Shown: positions 1-7,781, counted from the first letter of the stretch. The stretch: DNA of 12,641 nt from SYOC01 sp035575235 (GCA_035575235.1 DATLYA010000033.1:1-12641), one strand, 5' to 3'. Program-made: numbers and translations. Notes: a model not told the origin generated them from the letters alone.

Positions 1-9
1 GATATTGAA

Positions 10-291
10 GTGAGTGACGTGAGCGTTCTGGAAGGGCTTATCCGGCTGCATGGCGGCGCGCCGTCGTCAAAGACTGGAAACTTTGCGGAAAAAGTTCTCC
101 GCCTCGATAACCTCCGCGATCAAATGAATTTACTCTCGCGGGGGCAGGCTTGGGTCGCCCGGAAAGTAGAACAGGCGCTGGCGCTCAATCCGCCAGCGGA
201 CATTGCCGCCTTCCTCAAAGAAATGGCCAACCGTCACCGCCATAATATGGAGTGGGCGCGCGCTGAAGCCATCAAAGCGTTTGATGAGTAA
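10..291 (+). CDS. Small uncharacterised helical protein (possibly the 3' part of a longer gene)
   Basis: I do not recognise this protein. It has 93 residues if it starts at the GTG at 10, but the frame is open back to base 1 (Asp-Ile-Glu before the GTG), so it may be the C-terminal part of a longer protein cut by the window edge. Only nine bases lie upstream, so a ribosome binding site cannot be judged. The sequence is rich in Ala, Leu, Arg and Glu and looks all-helical, soluble and without Cys, signal peptide or membrane segment. It ends in a charged helix (around residues 70-93, with HRHNMEWARAEA). The stop is 27 bases before the PAP2 gene in the same frame, which suggests co-transcription with it. 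No function is proposed. Confidence 0.6.
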   Translation: MSDVSVLEGLIRLHGGAPSSKTGNFAEKVLRLDNLRDQMNLLSRGQAWVARKVEQALALNPPADIAAFLKEMANRHRHNMEWARAEAIKAFDE

Positions 292-318
292 ACGTTAACG
301 GACTTCTCTGCTTATACC

Positions 319-1437
319 GTGGCGCCTTTAAGAGCTCAACAATTTTCGCTCCTGTTCCTCTTCCTCGTCGTGGCCGAGCTTATAGGGCTGCGGACGCTTG
401 CGCCTCTTGACGCCTTTATCGCACGCGAGATTGTCTCGCAGCGATCCTGTGAGCTGGATTATATGGTGTTTGTGATTAAAGATCGTGCGCTGACCGTCTT
501 GATTGTTGGCGGAGCAACGACATTGGTCTGGCTTTTTCTCCGTGGACGTTGGAAAGACGCATGGCATTTGTCCGTGGTGGTGCTGCTTGGCGGATTCTTG
601 TGTGAGCTGTTGAAGACGATCTTTGAACGGCCGCGACCAAGCGTCTTATCCCCGCTTCTGGCCGGCAACAGTTTTCCCAGCGGCCATGTGACGACGGCCG
701 TGCTGCTTGCCGGGGTGCTAAGCTTCGTTTGGTTTCGGGGCGGTCAGCCGCGATGGCGCAAGGTCGGAGGGATAAGTCTTCTGGGCATCCTTGTTGGCGC
801 TACTATTTGGCAACGGCTTTACCTTGGTCACCATTGGTGCACTGATATTCTTGGCAGCGTGCTGCTTGTCGGAGCCTGGCTGTGTTTTGCCTTACCACGC
901 TCCCCCTTGTTTTCCTTTACCTGGCGGTCACTCGCGGTTGCGGTGGGCCTCTTTGGCGGCTACTTGAGCTTCTACTTCTTTCCCGCAATCCGTTTTCCTC
1001 TTCCGTCCGCTCTCTCTGATGAGGGAAAGCCGGTGTTCACTGTCTCTTTTGGGAGCAATGGCCCCCAAGAGTTGCTCCATGGCGCTTGGGGCGACCACTT
1101 TCAGGATCCGCCAAGCACCTGGATGAATGAGGAGGCGAGCATCGATGTCGCTCTTCCTACACGCCAACCGTATCTTCTCAAATTCGCCGCCCGGCCCCTC
1201 CTCCACTCAAAAGCGTTTGCCTGTTTTCCCCTGGACGTGACCGTGAACCATCAGCCTGCCGTTTCTCTCTTGCTCTACCGTGGGTGGCGAGAATATTCGC
1301 TTTATCTGGAGCCCCGCTGGCTCGTTCCTGGCTGGAATACGATTGCCTTTCGCGCCGGATCGATGTTTCCCGAACATACAACTGAGCAACGCACGGTTGC
1401 GTTTCATGAGGTGCGCCTTTTCCTGCGGAAGGAATAG
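319..1437 (+). CDS. PAP2-family membrane phosphatase with C-terminal beta-rich domain
   Basis: Integral-membrane phosphatase of the PAP2 superfamily (lipid phosphate or undecaprenyl-pyrophosphate type); the substrate is unknown. All three catalytic motifs are visible: K99-x6-R106-P107, P120-S121-G122-H123, and R166-x5-H172-x3-D176. Hydrophobic segments lie near residues 9-25, 57-74, 84-98, 124-138, 151-165, 178-192 and 203-221. About 145 residues follow the last membrane segment (from about 228). They contain alternating beta-like strands and the phrases GWREYSLYLEP and VPGWNTIAFRAG, resembling jelly-roll domains attached to some sulfatases and glycosyltransferases. This tail is absent from ordinary PAP2 enzymes of about 200 residues. 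The GTG at 319 is the first start codon after the in-frame stop of the previous gene and puts a short n-region before the first membrane helix; no clear Shine-Dalgarno sequence is seen. The TPR gene follows after 8 bp, so an operon is likely. Confidence 0.88.
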   Translation: MAPLRAQQFSLLFLFLVVAELIGLRTLAPLDAFIAREIVSQRSCELDYMVFVIKDRALTVLIVGGATTLVWLFLRGRWKDAWHLSVVVLLGGFLCELLKTIFERPRPSVLSPLLAGNSFPSGHVTTAVLLAGVLSFVWFRGGQPRWRKVGGISLLGILVGATIWQRLYLGHHWCTDILGSVLLVGAWLCFALPRSPLFSFTWRSLAVAVGLFGGYLSFYFFPAIRFPLPSALSDEGKPVFTVSFGSNGPQELLHGAWGDHFQDPPSTWMNEEASIDVALPTRQPYLLKFAARPLLHSKAFACFPLDVTVNHQPAVSLLLYRGWREYSLYLEPRWLVPGWNTIAFRAGSMFPEHTTEQRTVAFHEVRLFLRKE

Positions 1438-1445
1438 AACAACCA

Positions 1446-1931
1446 ATGTCAACCAGCAGCAAATTCAACCGCGCCATGGACCTCCTTGAGCAAGGACTGC
1501 TGGCGCAGCAATCTGGCGATATTGCAACGGCAATCGCTTGCTATAAGAAGTCTCTTGGTCTTTTCCCCACTGCCGACGCGCATACCTGCCTTGGCTGGGC
1601 ATACAGCATGCGTGGCGATTTCAAAGCGGCGATCGCAGAGTGCAAAACGGCTATTCGCCTCGATCCCGAATTTGGCAACCCCTACAACGATATTGGCGTG
1701 TATCTTATGGAGCAACGCAAGTTAGACGAGGCAATCCCTTGGTTTGAAGAGGCGAAGCGCGCCCGGCGTTACGAGCCGCGCCATTTCCCATACATCAATC
1801 TGGGACATATCTACGTCATTAAGGGGATGTTGCTCAAAGCGCAGGATGAGTTTGCGCACGCTTTACGCCTCCATCCTCAGGATGAAACGGCGGAGAGAGC
1901 GTTGCGCGAGATTCGCATTCAGCTCAACTAG
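1446..1931 (+). CDS. Tetratricopeptide repeat (TPR) protein
   Basis: A 161-residue protein consisting almost entirely of TPR units at about residues 11-44, 45-77, 78-111 and 115-148. Typical positions are visible, e.g. LGWAYSMRGDFKAAI...AIRLDP in the second unit and LGHIYVIKGMLLKAQDEF in the fourth. TPR solenoids are protein-protein interaction scaffolds; the partner cannot be told from sequence. There is no signal peptide or membrane segment, so a cytoplasmic location is likely. The ATG lies 8 bp after the PAP2 stop, with a purine-rich GGAAGGA stretch overlapping the end of that gene, so the two are probably co-transcribed. A role linked to the membrane phosphatase is inference from position only. 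Confidence 0.88.
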   Translation: MSTSSKFNRAMDLLEQGLLAQQSGDIATAIACYKKSLGLFPTADAHTCLGWAYSMRGDFKAAIAECKTAIRLDPEFGNPYNDIGVYLMEQRKLDEAIPWFEEAKRARRYEPRHFPYINLGHIYVIKGMLLKAQDEFAHALRLHPQDETAERALREIRIQLN

Positions 1932-1952
1932 CCTTATCCCTGGATTCTGCTT

Positions 1953-2077
1953 GTGGGAGAGAGCCAAAGAGAGGGGGCCATGAGCATGTTGGGTGCGACG
2001 CGCATAAGCCTGCCCTGCCGCCCTGCGCCTTTTACACTCCCTTGTGTTACCCCCTCTTCCTCGCTGTCTCTCCTCAC
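1953..2077. repeat. Imperfect inverted repeat in the gap before the carboxylase gene
   Basis: The 253-base gap 1932-2184 has no gene. A purine-rich arm at 1953-1979 (GTGGGAGAGAG...GAGGGGG) resembles the reverse complement of a pyrimidine-rich arm at 2050-2077 (CCCCCTCTTCC...TCTCCTCAC). A small hairpin, TCTCCT-CAC-AGGAGA, follows at 2069-2083. This could be a degraded MITE/REP-like element or a terminator for the TPR operon. The arms are of low complexity, so part of the match may be base composition. No T-tract follows. Confidence 0.3.
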
Positions 2078-2184
2078 AGGAGAAAGGAAAAGAGAGGCGC
2101 CTGGCCTCCTTGGGAGTTGCAGGACGCTAAGCTGTTGCATATGGATAGAGGCATTTTAAGAACTCTCTTGCAGAAAGAAGACTC

Positions 2185-5100
2185 ATGCGTTTGACGTGTC
2201 TGCTCGTTGCGAACCGGGGTGAAATTGCTATCCGTGTCATGCGTGCTGCGGCTGAGCTAGGTATCCGGACGATAGCTATCTTTTCCGAGGACGATGCCCA
2301 CTCGTTGCATACTCGCAAAGCAGACGAAGCACGCCCGCTGCGCGGCGTAGGCGTGACCGCGTATCTCGACGGGGAGCAAATCATCGCGGCCGCCAGGGAG
2401 GCCGGCTGCGACGCTATTCATCCCGGCTATGGTTTTCTCAGTGAGAATGCCGCCTTCGCGCGGCGCTGCGCCGAAGAAGGACTCACGTTTGTGGGGCCGC
2501 GGCCGGAGATCCTTGAACTCTTCGGCGATAAGGGGCAGGCGCGCGCCCTGGCGAACCGTTGCGGCGTGCCTGTACTACCGGGCACGTCAGGTCCAACAAG
2601 CCTGGAGCAGGCGCGCGTGTTTCTCGAGTCGTTAGGCGATGGTGGAGCCATGCTGATTAAAGCCGTGGCTGGCGGCGGCGGTCGCGGCATGCGGGCTGTG
2701 TTTCATCCTCAGGAGGTTGAAGAAGCGTATACGCGGTGTCAGTCCGAGGCGCTGCAAGCCTTTGGCAATGGCGATGTGTATGTTGAACAGCTCTTGCCGC
2801 GAGCTCGACACGTCGAGGTGCAGATTATCGGTGACGGGTCAGGCGCAGTGAGCCATCTTGGCGAGCGTGAATGCAGTATTCAACGGCGTCATCAAAAGGT
2901 GGTCGAGATAGCGCCGGGTCCTGGCCTGCCGCCAGGGCTGCGCGCGCGCCTTACGGCGGCGGCGGTGCGGTTAGCCGAGGCTGTCCATTACAACAATATC
3001 GGCACCTTTGAATTTCTTATTGATGCCGCTTTTAGCGACGAGGCCGCCTACGCCTTCATCGAAGCCAATCCGCGCTTGCAGGTCGAACATACGGTGACAG
3101 AAGAAGTCACGGGAATTGATCTTGTGCAGACTCAGCTCCAGCTTGCGGCTGGACGTTCACTCAGTGAGTTAAAGCTCCAGCAAAATGAGATCCCCGCGCC
3201 GCGCGGTTTCGCACTCCAGGTGCGCATTAATATGGAGACCATGAGCGCAGACGGGTCCGTGCGGCCTGCTGGTGGAACGCTCACCGCGTTTGAGCCCCCT
3301 TCTGGTCCTGGTATCCGCACTGATTCGTTCGGCTATGTCGGCTACCGCACGAGTCCGCGCTTCGATTCCTTATTAGCGAAGCTGATTTGCCACACAACCT
3401 CGGCCAATTTTGCCGATGTCGTGGCGAAGACGTATCGCGCGCTCTGTGAGTTCAAGATCGAAGGAGTATCTACAAATATTCCGTTTCTCCAAAGTTTACT
3501 TCAGCACCCTAAGTTTGTGGCGAACTGTGTGTATACCCGTTTTGTGGACGATCACATGGCGGAGCTTGTCTCATCTTCAAATGGCGCTCATCGGCGGCTC
3601 TTCTTTGAGCAGTCCATCGCGCAGTCGGCCCGCGCCGGCGCGAAAATAGACGCGGTTGATCCCCTCGCTGTGCTTGCGTACGGCAAGGGGGAAGGCAGTG
3701 CATCGATAGAGTCAACCAGTCGTCCAACCACACCCTTACCAATAGACGGTATCGCGACGCCTGAGGGCACCATAGCGGTCAAAGCGCCGATCCAGGGCAC
3801 TGTAGTCAGTATCGACGTGCGCGAAGGGGACTTGGTGCGGAAGGGACAACAGCTCCTCATCATGGAAGCCATGAAGATGGAGCACGTCATTGAGGCGACC
3901 GTCAGTGGGATTGTCCAGCATCTTATCGTGGCCAAAGGTGACACCATCTTCGAGGGACATCCTCTTGCTTTTATCGAAGAGACGGAGGTTGAGGGCGCCG
4001 AGGCAGCGAAAGCAGAGCAGATTGATCTGGATTATATCCGGCCTGATCTCGCCGAAGTACAACAACGTCATGCCGTGACGCTGGACGCCGCGCGTCCAGA
4101 AGCTGTAGCGCGGCGGCGGAAAACTGGACAGCGCACAGCACGTGAAAACCTCGACGATCTGTGTGATCCCGGTTCCTTTATCGAATACGGCGCCCTGGCG
4201 GTTGCGGCTCAACGGCGGCGGCGCTCTCTGGAGGATCTGATTAAGAACACCCCTGCCGATGGCATGGTCACTGGCATTGCACGCGTGAACGGCCATTTGT
4301 TTGACGATGACAAGGCGCGCTGTGCGGTGTTGGCGTATGACTACACGGTATTGGCGGGAACGCAGGGGATGAAAAACCATGAGAAAAAAGACCGCCTCAT
4401 CGATGTAGCGACGCGGTTACGTTTGCCTGTGATCATTTTTACCGAAGGCGGCGGCGGCCGTCCTGGCGACGTAGACTGGCCGAGTCCCGCCGGTCTCAAT
4501 ATCTGGACCTTCCACCATTTTGGCAGATTGAGCGGCCTTGTGCCGTTGGTCGGCATTAACTCTGGTCGGTGCTTCGCCGGGAATGCTGCCTTGCTGGGCT
4601 GTTGTGACGTGGTCATTGCTACAGCGAATTCGAGCATTGGCATGGGTGGTCCCGCCATGATCGAGGGCGGAGGGCTCGGCGTCTTTCGCCCAGAAGAGGT
4701 TGGTCCGATGTCTGTACAGGCGCCGAACGGCGTCGTTGATATTCCCGTGGCGGACGAGGCTGAGGCGGTAGCGGTGGCGAAGAAGTATCTTTCGTACTTT
4801 CAGGGTCCGATTGCACAATGGGAGTGTGCGGATCAGCGTTTGTTGCGGGGGATCATTCCCGAAAATCGCTTGCGCATGTATCAGGTGCGAGACGTCATCG
4901 AAACGCTGGCCGACACCGGCTCAGTACTGGAACTGCGCCGCCATTTCGGTCACGGCATGGTGACGGCGTTTATACGGATTGAAGGACGCCCCCTCGGGGT
5001 GATCGCTAATAACCCTGCGCATCTGGCCGGAGCCATTGATAGCGAAGGGTCTGATAAAGCCGCCAGGTTCATGCAGCTCTGTGATGCGTTCGATATTCCC

Positions 5101-5592
5101 ATTCTGTTTCTGTGCGACACCCCAGGAATGATGGTTGGTCCAGAGGTTGAAAAAACCGCGCTCGTGCGCCATTGCAGTCGCTTGTTTGTCATTGGCTCTA
5201 ACTTGACGGTGCCCTATTTTACGATTGTCTTGCGCAAAGGCTACGGACTGGGCGCGCAAGCGATGGCGGGCGGCAGTTTCCGCGCGCCGTATTTCACTGT
5301 GGCATGGCCGACCGGTGAATTTGGCGGCATGGGGTTAGAAGGCGCAGTGAAATTAGGGTACCGCAAAGAATTAGAAGCGGAGAAAGATCCCGTAGCGCGC
5401 AAGGCGCTCTTCGAGCAACTGGTGGCCAGGGAGTACCAGCACGGCAAAGGTATTAACATGGCGTCGCATCTGGAGATCGACGATGTGATTGATCCGATGG
5501 ACTCGCGACATTGGATTATGAGCGCGCTGCGCGCTGCGCCGGCGCCGAAGCCGCGTGAGGGAAAGAAGCGGTCCTGCGTAGATACGTGGTGA
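2185..5592 (+). CDS. Single-chain acyl-CoA carboxylase (biotin carboxylase-BCCP-carboxyltransferase)
   Basis: A cytoplasmic biotin enzyme that would carboxylate an acyl-CoA (acetyl-, propionyl- or longer-chain) using ATP and bicarbonate. Domains in order: biotin carboxylase, about 1-450, with K116, K159 in LIKAVAGGGGRGM, E201, and the active-site run E293-A-N-P-R297-L-Q-V-E-H; biotin carrier domain, about 527-600, with the biotinylated lysine K564 in EAMKMEHV; carboxyltransferase, about 615-1120, beginning RHAVTLDAARPEAVARRR and showing the two crotonase-like halves typical of PccB/MccB subunits. Most bacteria encode these as two or more subunits. This layout matches the single-chain long-chain acyl-CoA carboxylase described from Mycobacterium avium subsp. 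paratuberculosis (established knowledge), which is of similar length. The linker between BC and BCCP (about 450-525) is short, and no clear BT domain was recognised. The ATG at 2185 precedes the canonical LLVANRGEIAIRV start; the upstream AGAAAG is a weak ribosome site. Acyl specificity cannot be read from sequence. Confidence 0.95.
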   Translation: MRLTCLLVANRGEIAIRVMRAAAELGIRTIAIFSEDDAHSLHTRKADEARPLRGVGVTAYLDGEQIIAAAREAGCDAIHPGYGFLSENAAFARRCAEEGLTFVGPRPEILELFGDKGQARALANRCGVPVLPGTSGPTSLEQARVFLESLGDGGAMLIKAVAGGGGRGMRAVFHPQEVEEAYTRCQSEALQAFGNGDVYVEQLLPRARHVEVQIIGDGSGAVSHLGERECSIQRRHQKVVEIAPGPGLPPGLRARLTAAAVRLAEAVHYNNIGTFEFLIDAAFSDEAAYAFIEANPRLQVEHTVTEEVTGIDLVQTQLQLAAGRSLSELKLQQNEIPAPRGFALQVRINMETMSADGSVRPAGGTLTAFEPPSGPGIRTDSFGYVGYRTSPRFDSLLAKLICHTTSANFADVVAKTYRALCEFKIEGVSTNIPFLQSLLQHPKFVANCVYTRFVDDHMAELVSSSNGAHRRLFFEQSIAQSARAGAKIDAVDPLAVLAYGKGEGSASIESTSRPTTPLPIDGIATPEGTIAVKAPIQGTVVSIDVREGDLVRKGQQLLIMEAMKMEHVIEATVSGIVQHLIVAKGDTIFEGHPLAFIEETEVEGAEAAKAEQIDLDYIRPDLAEVQQRHAVTLDAARPEAVARRRKTGQRTARENLDDLCDPGSFIEYGALAVAAQRRRRSLEDLIKNTPADGMVTGIARVNGHLFDDDKARCAVLAYDYTVLAGTQGMKNHEKKDRLIDVATRLRLPVIIFTEGGGGRPGDVDWPSPAGLNIWTFHHFGRLSGLVPLVGINSGRCFAGNAALLGCCDVVIATANSSIGMGGPAMIEGGGLGVFRPEEVGPMSVQAPNGVVDIPVADEAEAVAVAKKYLSYFQGPIAQWECADQRLLRGIIPENRLRMYQVRDVIETLADTGSVLELRRHFGHGMVTAFIRIEGRPLGVIANNPAHLAGAIDSEGSDKAARFMQLCDAFDIPILFLCDTPGMMVGPEVEKTALVRHCSRLFVIGSNLTVPYFTIVLRKGYGLGAQAMAGGSFRAPYFTVAWPTGEFGGMGLEGAVKLGYRKELEAEKDPVARKALFEQLVAREYQHGKGINMASHLEIDDVIDPMDSRHWIMSALRAAPAPKPREGKKRSCVDTW

Positions 5593-5614
5593 GAGGCAAA
5601 GAGTCAAAGCATGC

Positions 5615-5893
5615 TCATGGCTGACCGTGAGCGGTCAGCCACTGCTCTAGATCGGTTAAGCCACGAAACTCCAGCAACGCCTCCCCTAAGGTTTCCAGTT
5701 GGGGCAAACTTAACCGGGCGACTTGTTCTGTAAGATGGGGCGTGAGTTTCCCACAGCGCCGCTGCAACTGCCGCAAGATGAGCGTCACACCCTCCTCTTG
5801 GCGGCCTTCTTGACGGCCCTCTTGGCGGCCTTCGGCAAAGACCTCTTGATAGAAGCGGGTCTGTTTGAGATCAATATCGGTCAGCTCTAACAT
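5615..5893 (-). pseudogene. C-terminal remnant of an Rpn-type (PD-(D/E)XK) transposase-like nuclease with DUF4351
   Basis: Only the tail of a protein usually near 300 residues is present. It reads MLELTDIDLKQTRFYQEV, then tandem EGRQ units (EGRQEGRQEGRQEE), then a DUF4351-like helical domain (LRQLQRRCGKLTPHL... LPQLETLGEALLEF). This order is typical of the C-terminus of Rpn/PD-(D/E)XK family proteins common in cyanobacteria and other repeat-rich genomes (established knowledge). Family-like sequence continues upstream of the ATG to about 5920 (PLSREEILK), then becomes proline-rich and hits a stop at 5990-5992. The nuclease domain is missing. The 92-residue frame could still be translated, but no good ribosome site precedes the Met. 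The gene is on the same strand as the TPP enzyme upstream and converges on the carboxylase. Confidence 0.7.
5619..5640. terminator. Stem-loop between converging genes
   Basis: GGCTGACC (5619-5626), a six-base loop, then GGTCAGCC (5633-5640) form a perfect 8-bp stem 26 bp after the carboxylase stop. It overlaps the last codons of the converging DUF4351 relic. No T-tract follows on either strand, so it may be a weak bidirectional terminator or an mRNA-stabilising hairpin. Confidence 0.4.
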
Positions 5894-6051
5894 CTTCAGA
5901 ATCTCCTCCCGACTCAGTGGAGGAGTGGGTATGCAGCCAGGTCGAAGAACAGGCGAGGGAGGGTTTGAAACAGACGATAAAAGAGACTGTCAGTTCTCAT
6001 TGTCTGCCTTGCCTCGTATTGCTTGTTTCCCCTTCTCGCCTTTCCCCTTTT

Positions 6052-7710
6052 TTAATAGCCGCCAAATCCCATGTCCGTCGTCGCTTGCGCCTCGGGATCG
6101 GTGCAAACGTTAACCAGCGCGGGCTTGCCGCTGGCGAAGGCGCGCTCGATAGCCGGTCGGATATCGTCCGGTTTTTCCACAAATTCACCATACCCGCCGA
6201 GCGCTTCGACCATTTTATCGTACCGTTGATAGCCAAGCTCGCGCCCAATATTCGTCGGACCAATATTGCCTGCCGACATCCGACCGGTTTGCCGTGAAGT
6301 GAACCCCGCATTGTTGGACACCACGACTACGATGTTCAATTTATGACGGATCGCCGTATCCATCTCCATGCCGTTCCAGCCAAATGCGCCATCCCCGCTC
6401 AGGACCAGCACTGGTTTATCCGGTCGCGCCGCTTTGGCCCCAATGCCGAACGGCACGCCGATGCCCATGCAGCCGTGCGGCCCAGCGTTGAGACTCGTCC
6501 CAGGTTCATAGACCGGAATAGACTGGCGTCCGAAATTGAGGATCTCGTGTCCATCAACGACAAGGATAGTGTCGCGAGTAATAATTTCACGCACCTCGCG
6601 GCAGAGACGAAGCGGGTGAATCGGCACTTTGGTTGAGTGGAGCAGCTCAGCCGCCCGTTCTTCGTTGGAACGTTGCTTGGCGGCCAGTTGGGCGACCCAG
6701 GCAGTTTCTTGTTTGCCATCGATTTTTCCCGCCGCCTCGACGGTTAATTGCTGCAGCACGAGCTTGGCGTCACCGATGATGCCGACTTCCACACCGCGAT
6801 TGTGACCAATTTCTTTGCCGTCGATGTTGACATTGATGAATTTCGCCTCGGGTGAGAAGCGCGGCGGGCGCAAAAACGACAACATGGCGTTGGCGCGTGC
6901 GCCGATAACCAGGACTACATCCGCTTCACGAAACGCCAGCGACCGCGCAGCGGGAAACGCCCGCGGGTGATCCTCGGGAATCACGCCGCGCCCTTGCGGC
7001 GTAGTGAAAAATGGAATGCCGGTGGCTTCGACGAATTGGCGGAGTTCCGCCGAGGCCCCAGACCAAAGAATGCCACTGCCAGTGACGATGAGCGGGCGTT
7101 GGGCCTTTGCGAGAAGATCAATGGCGCGTCGCACGAGCGCGGGATCACCGGCCGGCCGCGCCTCAACGCGATAATTCGTCGGCCAGTAGAGTCTCTCGTC
7201 GTCTACTTTCGCGGACAAGATATCTCCGGGAAGATCAAGGTACACCGGTCCTTTCTTCCCGTCCATTGCTTCACGAAAGGCCAGGCTGATGTATTCGGGA
7301 ATGCGCGAGGCGATATCCACGCGATACGCCGCTTTCACCACTGGTTTCATCATTGCTACCTGATCCATCTCCTGGAACGCGTCCAGCGTAGTCGCGCGCA
7401 TGGGGGCGGAGCCGCCAATGGCGACAATTGGCGTGGCGTCTGCCCAGGCGTTGGCGAGGCCAGTGACGGCATTGGCGGTGCCGGGGCCGGACGGCGTAAT
7501 GCAAATGCCGGGTTTGCCGGTCACCCGGGCGTACGCATGCGCCATCATAGCCGCGGCTTGTTCATGGCGGACATAAATGCCCTGCATGCCTAAATCGAGA
7601 CAGGCGCCCGCCGTGCCGCTCGTTGGTCCGCCCATCATGAAAAAGAATGTGTCTACTCCTTCATTCTTAAAACATTGTGCGATGACTTGATCGCCACGAA
7701 TCGTACCCAT
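6052..7710 (-). CDS. Thiamine-diphosphate-dependent enzyme, oxalyl-CoA decarboxylase / 2-hydroxyacyl-CoA lyase-like
   Basis: A 552-residue ThDP enzyme of the acetolactate synthase superfamily. The N-terminal pyrimidine-binding domain carries the cofactor-activating E50 in RHEQAA, followed by ITPSGPGTANAVTGLANAW. A middle domain spans about 190-325. The C-terminal pyrophosphate domain has GDG (439-441)...NN (466-467). The stretch FQEMDQVAMMKP...KAAYRV (112-130) resembles oxalyl-CoA decarboxylase and benzaldehyde lyase more than true acetolactate synthase. Q113 and E50 match, from memory, the key residues of benzaldehyde lyase, but the lyase's H29 is a Pro here. It ends at GFGGY with no extended CoA-binding tail. 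Likely chemistry is making or breaking a C-C bond next to a carbonyl, perhaps on a 2-hydroxyacyl-CoA. The frame is open to 7803, but the Met at 7710 follows AGGAGGT (7715-7721) at ideal spacing and matches the family N-terminus. It is transcribed divergently from the quinone-reductase-like gene. Confidence 0.9.
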   Translation of the reverse strand: MGTIRGDQVIAQCFKNEGVDTFFFMMGGPTSGTAGACLDLGMQGIYVRHEQAAAMMAHAYARVTGKPGICITPSGPGTANAVTGLANAWADATPIVAIGGSAPMRATTLDAFQEMDQVAMMKPVVKAAYRVDIASRIPEYISLAFREAMDGKKGPVYLDLPGDILSAKVDDERLYWPTNYRVEARPAGDPALVRRAIDLLAKAQRPLIVTGSGILWSGASAELRQFVEATGIPFFTTPQGRGVIPEDHPRAFPAARSLAFREADVVLVIGARANAMLSFLRPPRFSPEAKFINVNIDGKEIGHNRGVEVGIIGDAKLVLQQLTVEAAGKIDGKQETAWVAQLAAKQRSNEERAAELLHSTKVPIHPLRLCREVREIITRDTILVVDGHEILNFGRQSIPVYEPGTSLNAGPHGCMGIGVPFGIGAKAARPDKPVLVLSGDGAFGWNGMEMDTAIRHKLNIVVVVSNNAGFTSRQTGRMSAGNIGPTNIGRELGYQRYDKMVEALGGYGEFVEKPDDIRPAIERAFASGKPALVNVCTDPEAQATTDMGFGGY

Positions 7711-7714
7711 GAGT

Positions 7715-7721
7715 ACCTCCT
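7715..7721 (-). promoter_or_regulatory. Strong ribosome binding site that sets the TPP-enzyme start
   Basis: AGGAGGT on the minus strand, five to six bases before the ATG at 7710. It makes the upstream in-frame Met at 7803 unlikely; the extra 31 residues that start would add (serine/lysine-rich, no domain) are probably untranslated leader. Confidence 0.8.
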
Positions 7722-7750
7722 CTTGCGATTGAACGCTGCTGTGTCCTTTT

Positions 7751-7781
7751 CTCTTAGAGAACGATAGGAAGTCAAGGTCAA
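7751..7781 (-). promoter_or_regulatory. Candidate promoter with a 19-bp spacer for the TPP-enzyme gene
   Basis: On the minus strand, TTGACC (7781-7776) and TAAGAG (7756-7751) are separated by 19 bases. The 13-base palindrome TTCTCT-T-AGAGAA (7749-7761) overlaps the -10. Predicted transcription would start about 35 bases before the ATG, leaving room for the AGGAGG site. A 19-bp spacer is characteristic of MerR-regulated promoters, but the -10 match is weak and the spacer shows no clear dyad. Confidence 0.3.

Noticed and set aside
10..1437. The first small gene and the PAP2 gene as one gene broken by a stop (same frame, 27 bases apart)
   Set aside because: A soluble helical protein followed by a normal membrane N-terminus at the GTG reads as two genes; a shared frame happens one time in three.
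3736..4380. A 214-codon open frame on the minus strand inside the carboxylase gene
   Set aside because: It is antisense to the biotin-carrier and carboxyltransferase-start coding region, has no recognisable domain, and the plus strand is clearly coding.
5917..6297. A plus-strand frame starting MEEWVCSQVEEQAREG between the DUF4351 relic and the TPP enzyme
   Set aside because: The first 25 residues look protein-like, but the frame soon runs antisense into the TPP enzyme C-terminus, with no domain.
6967..7593. A 208-codon plus-strand frame inside the TPP-enzyme gene
   Set aside because: Antisense shadow of a strongly conserved enzyme; the composition is Arg/Gly/His-rich with no domain.
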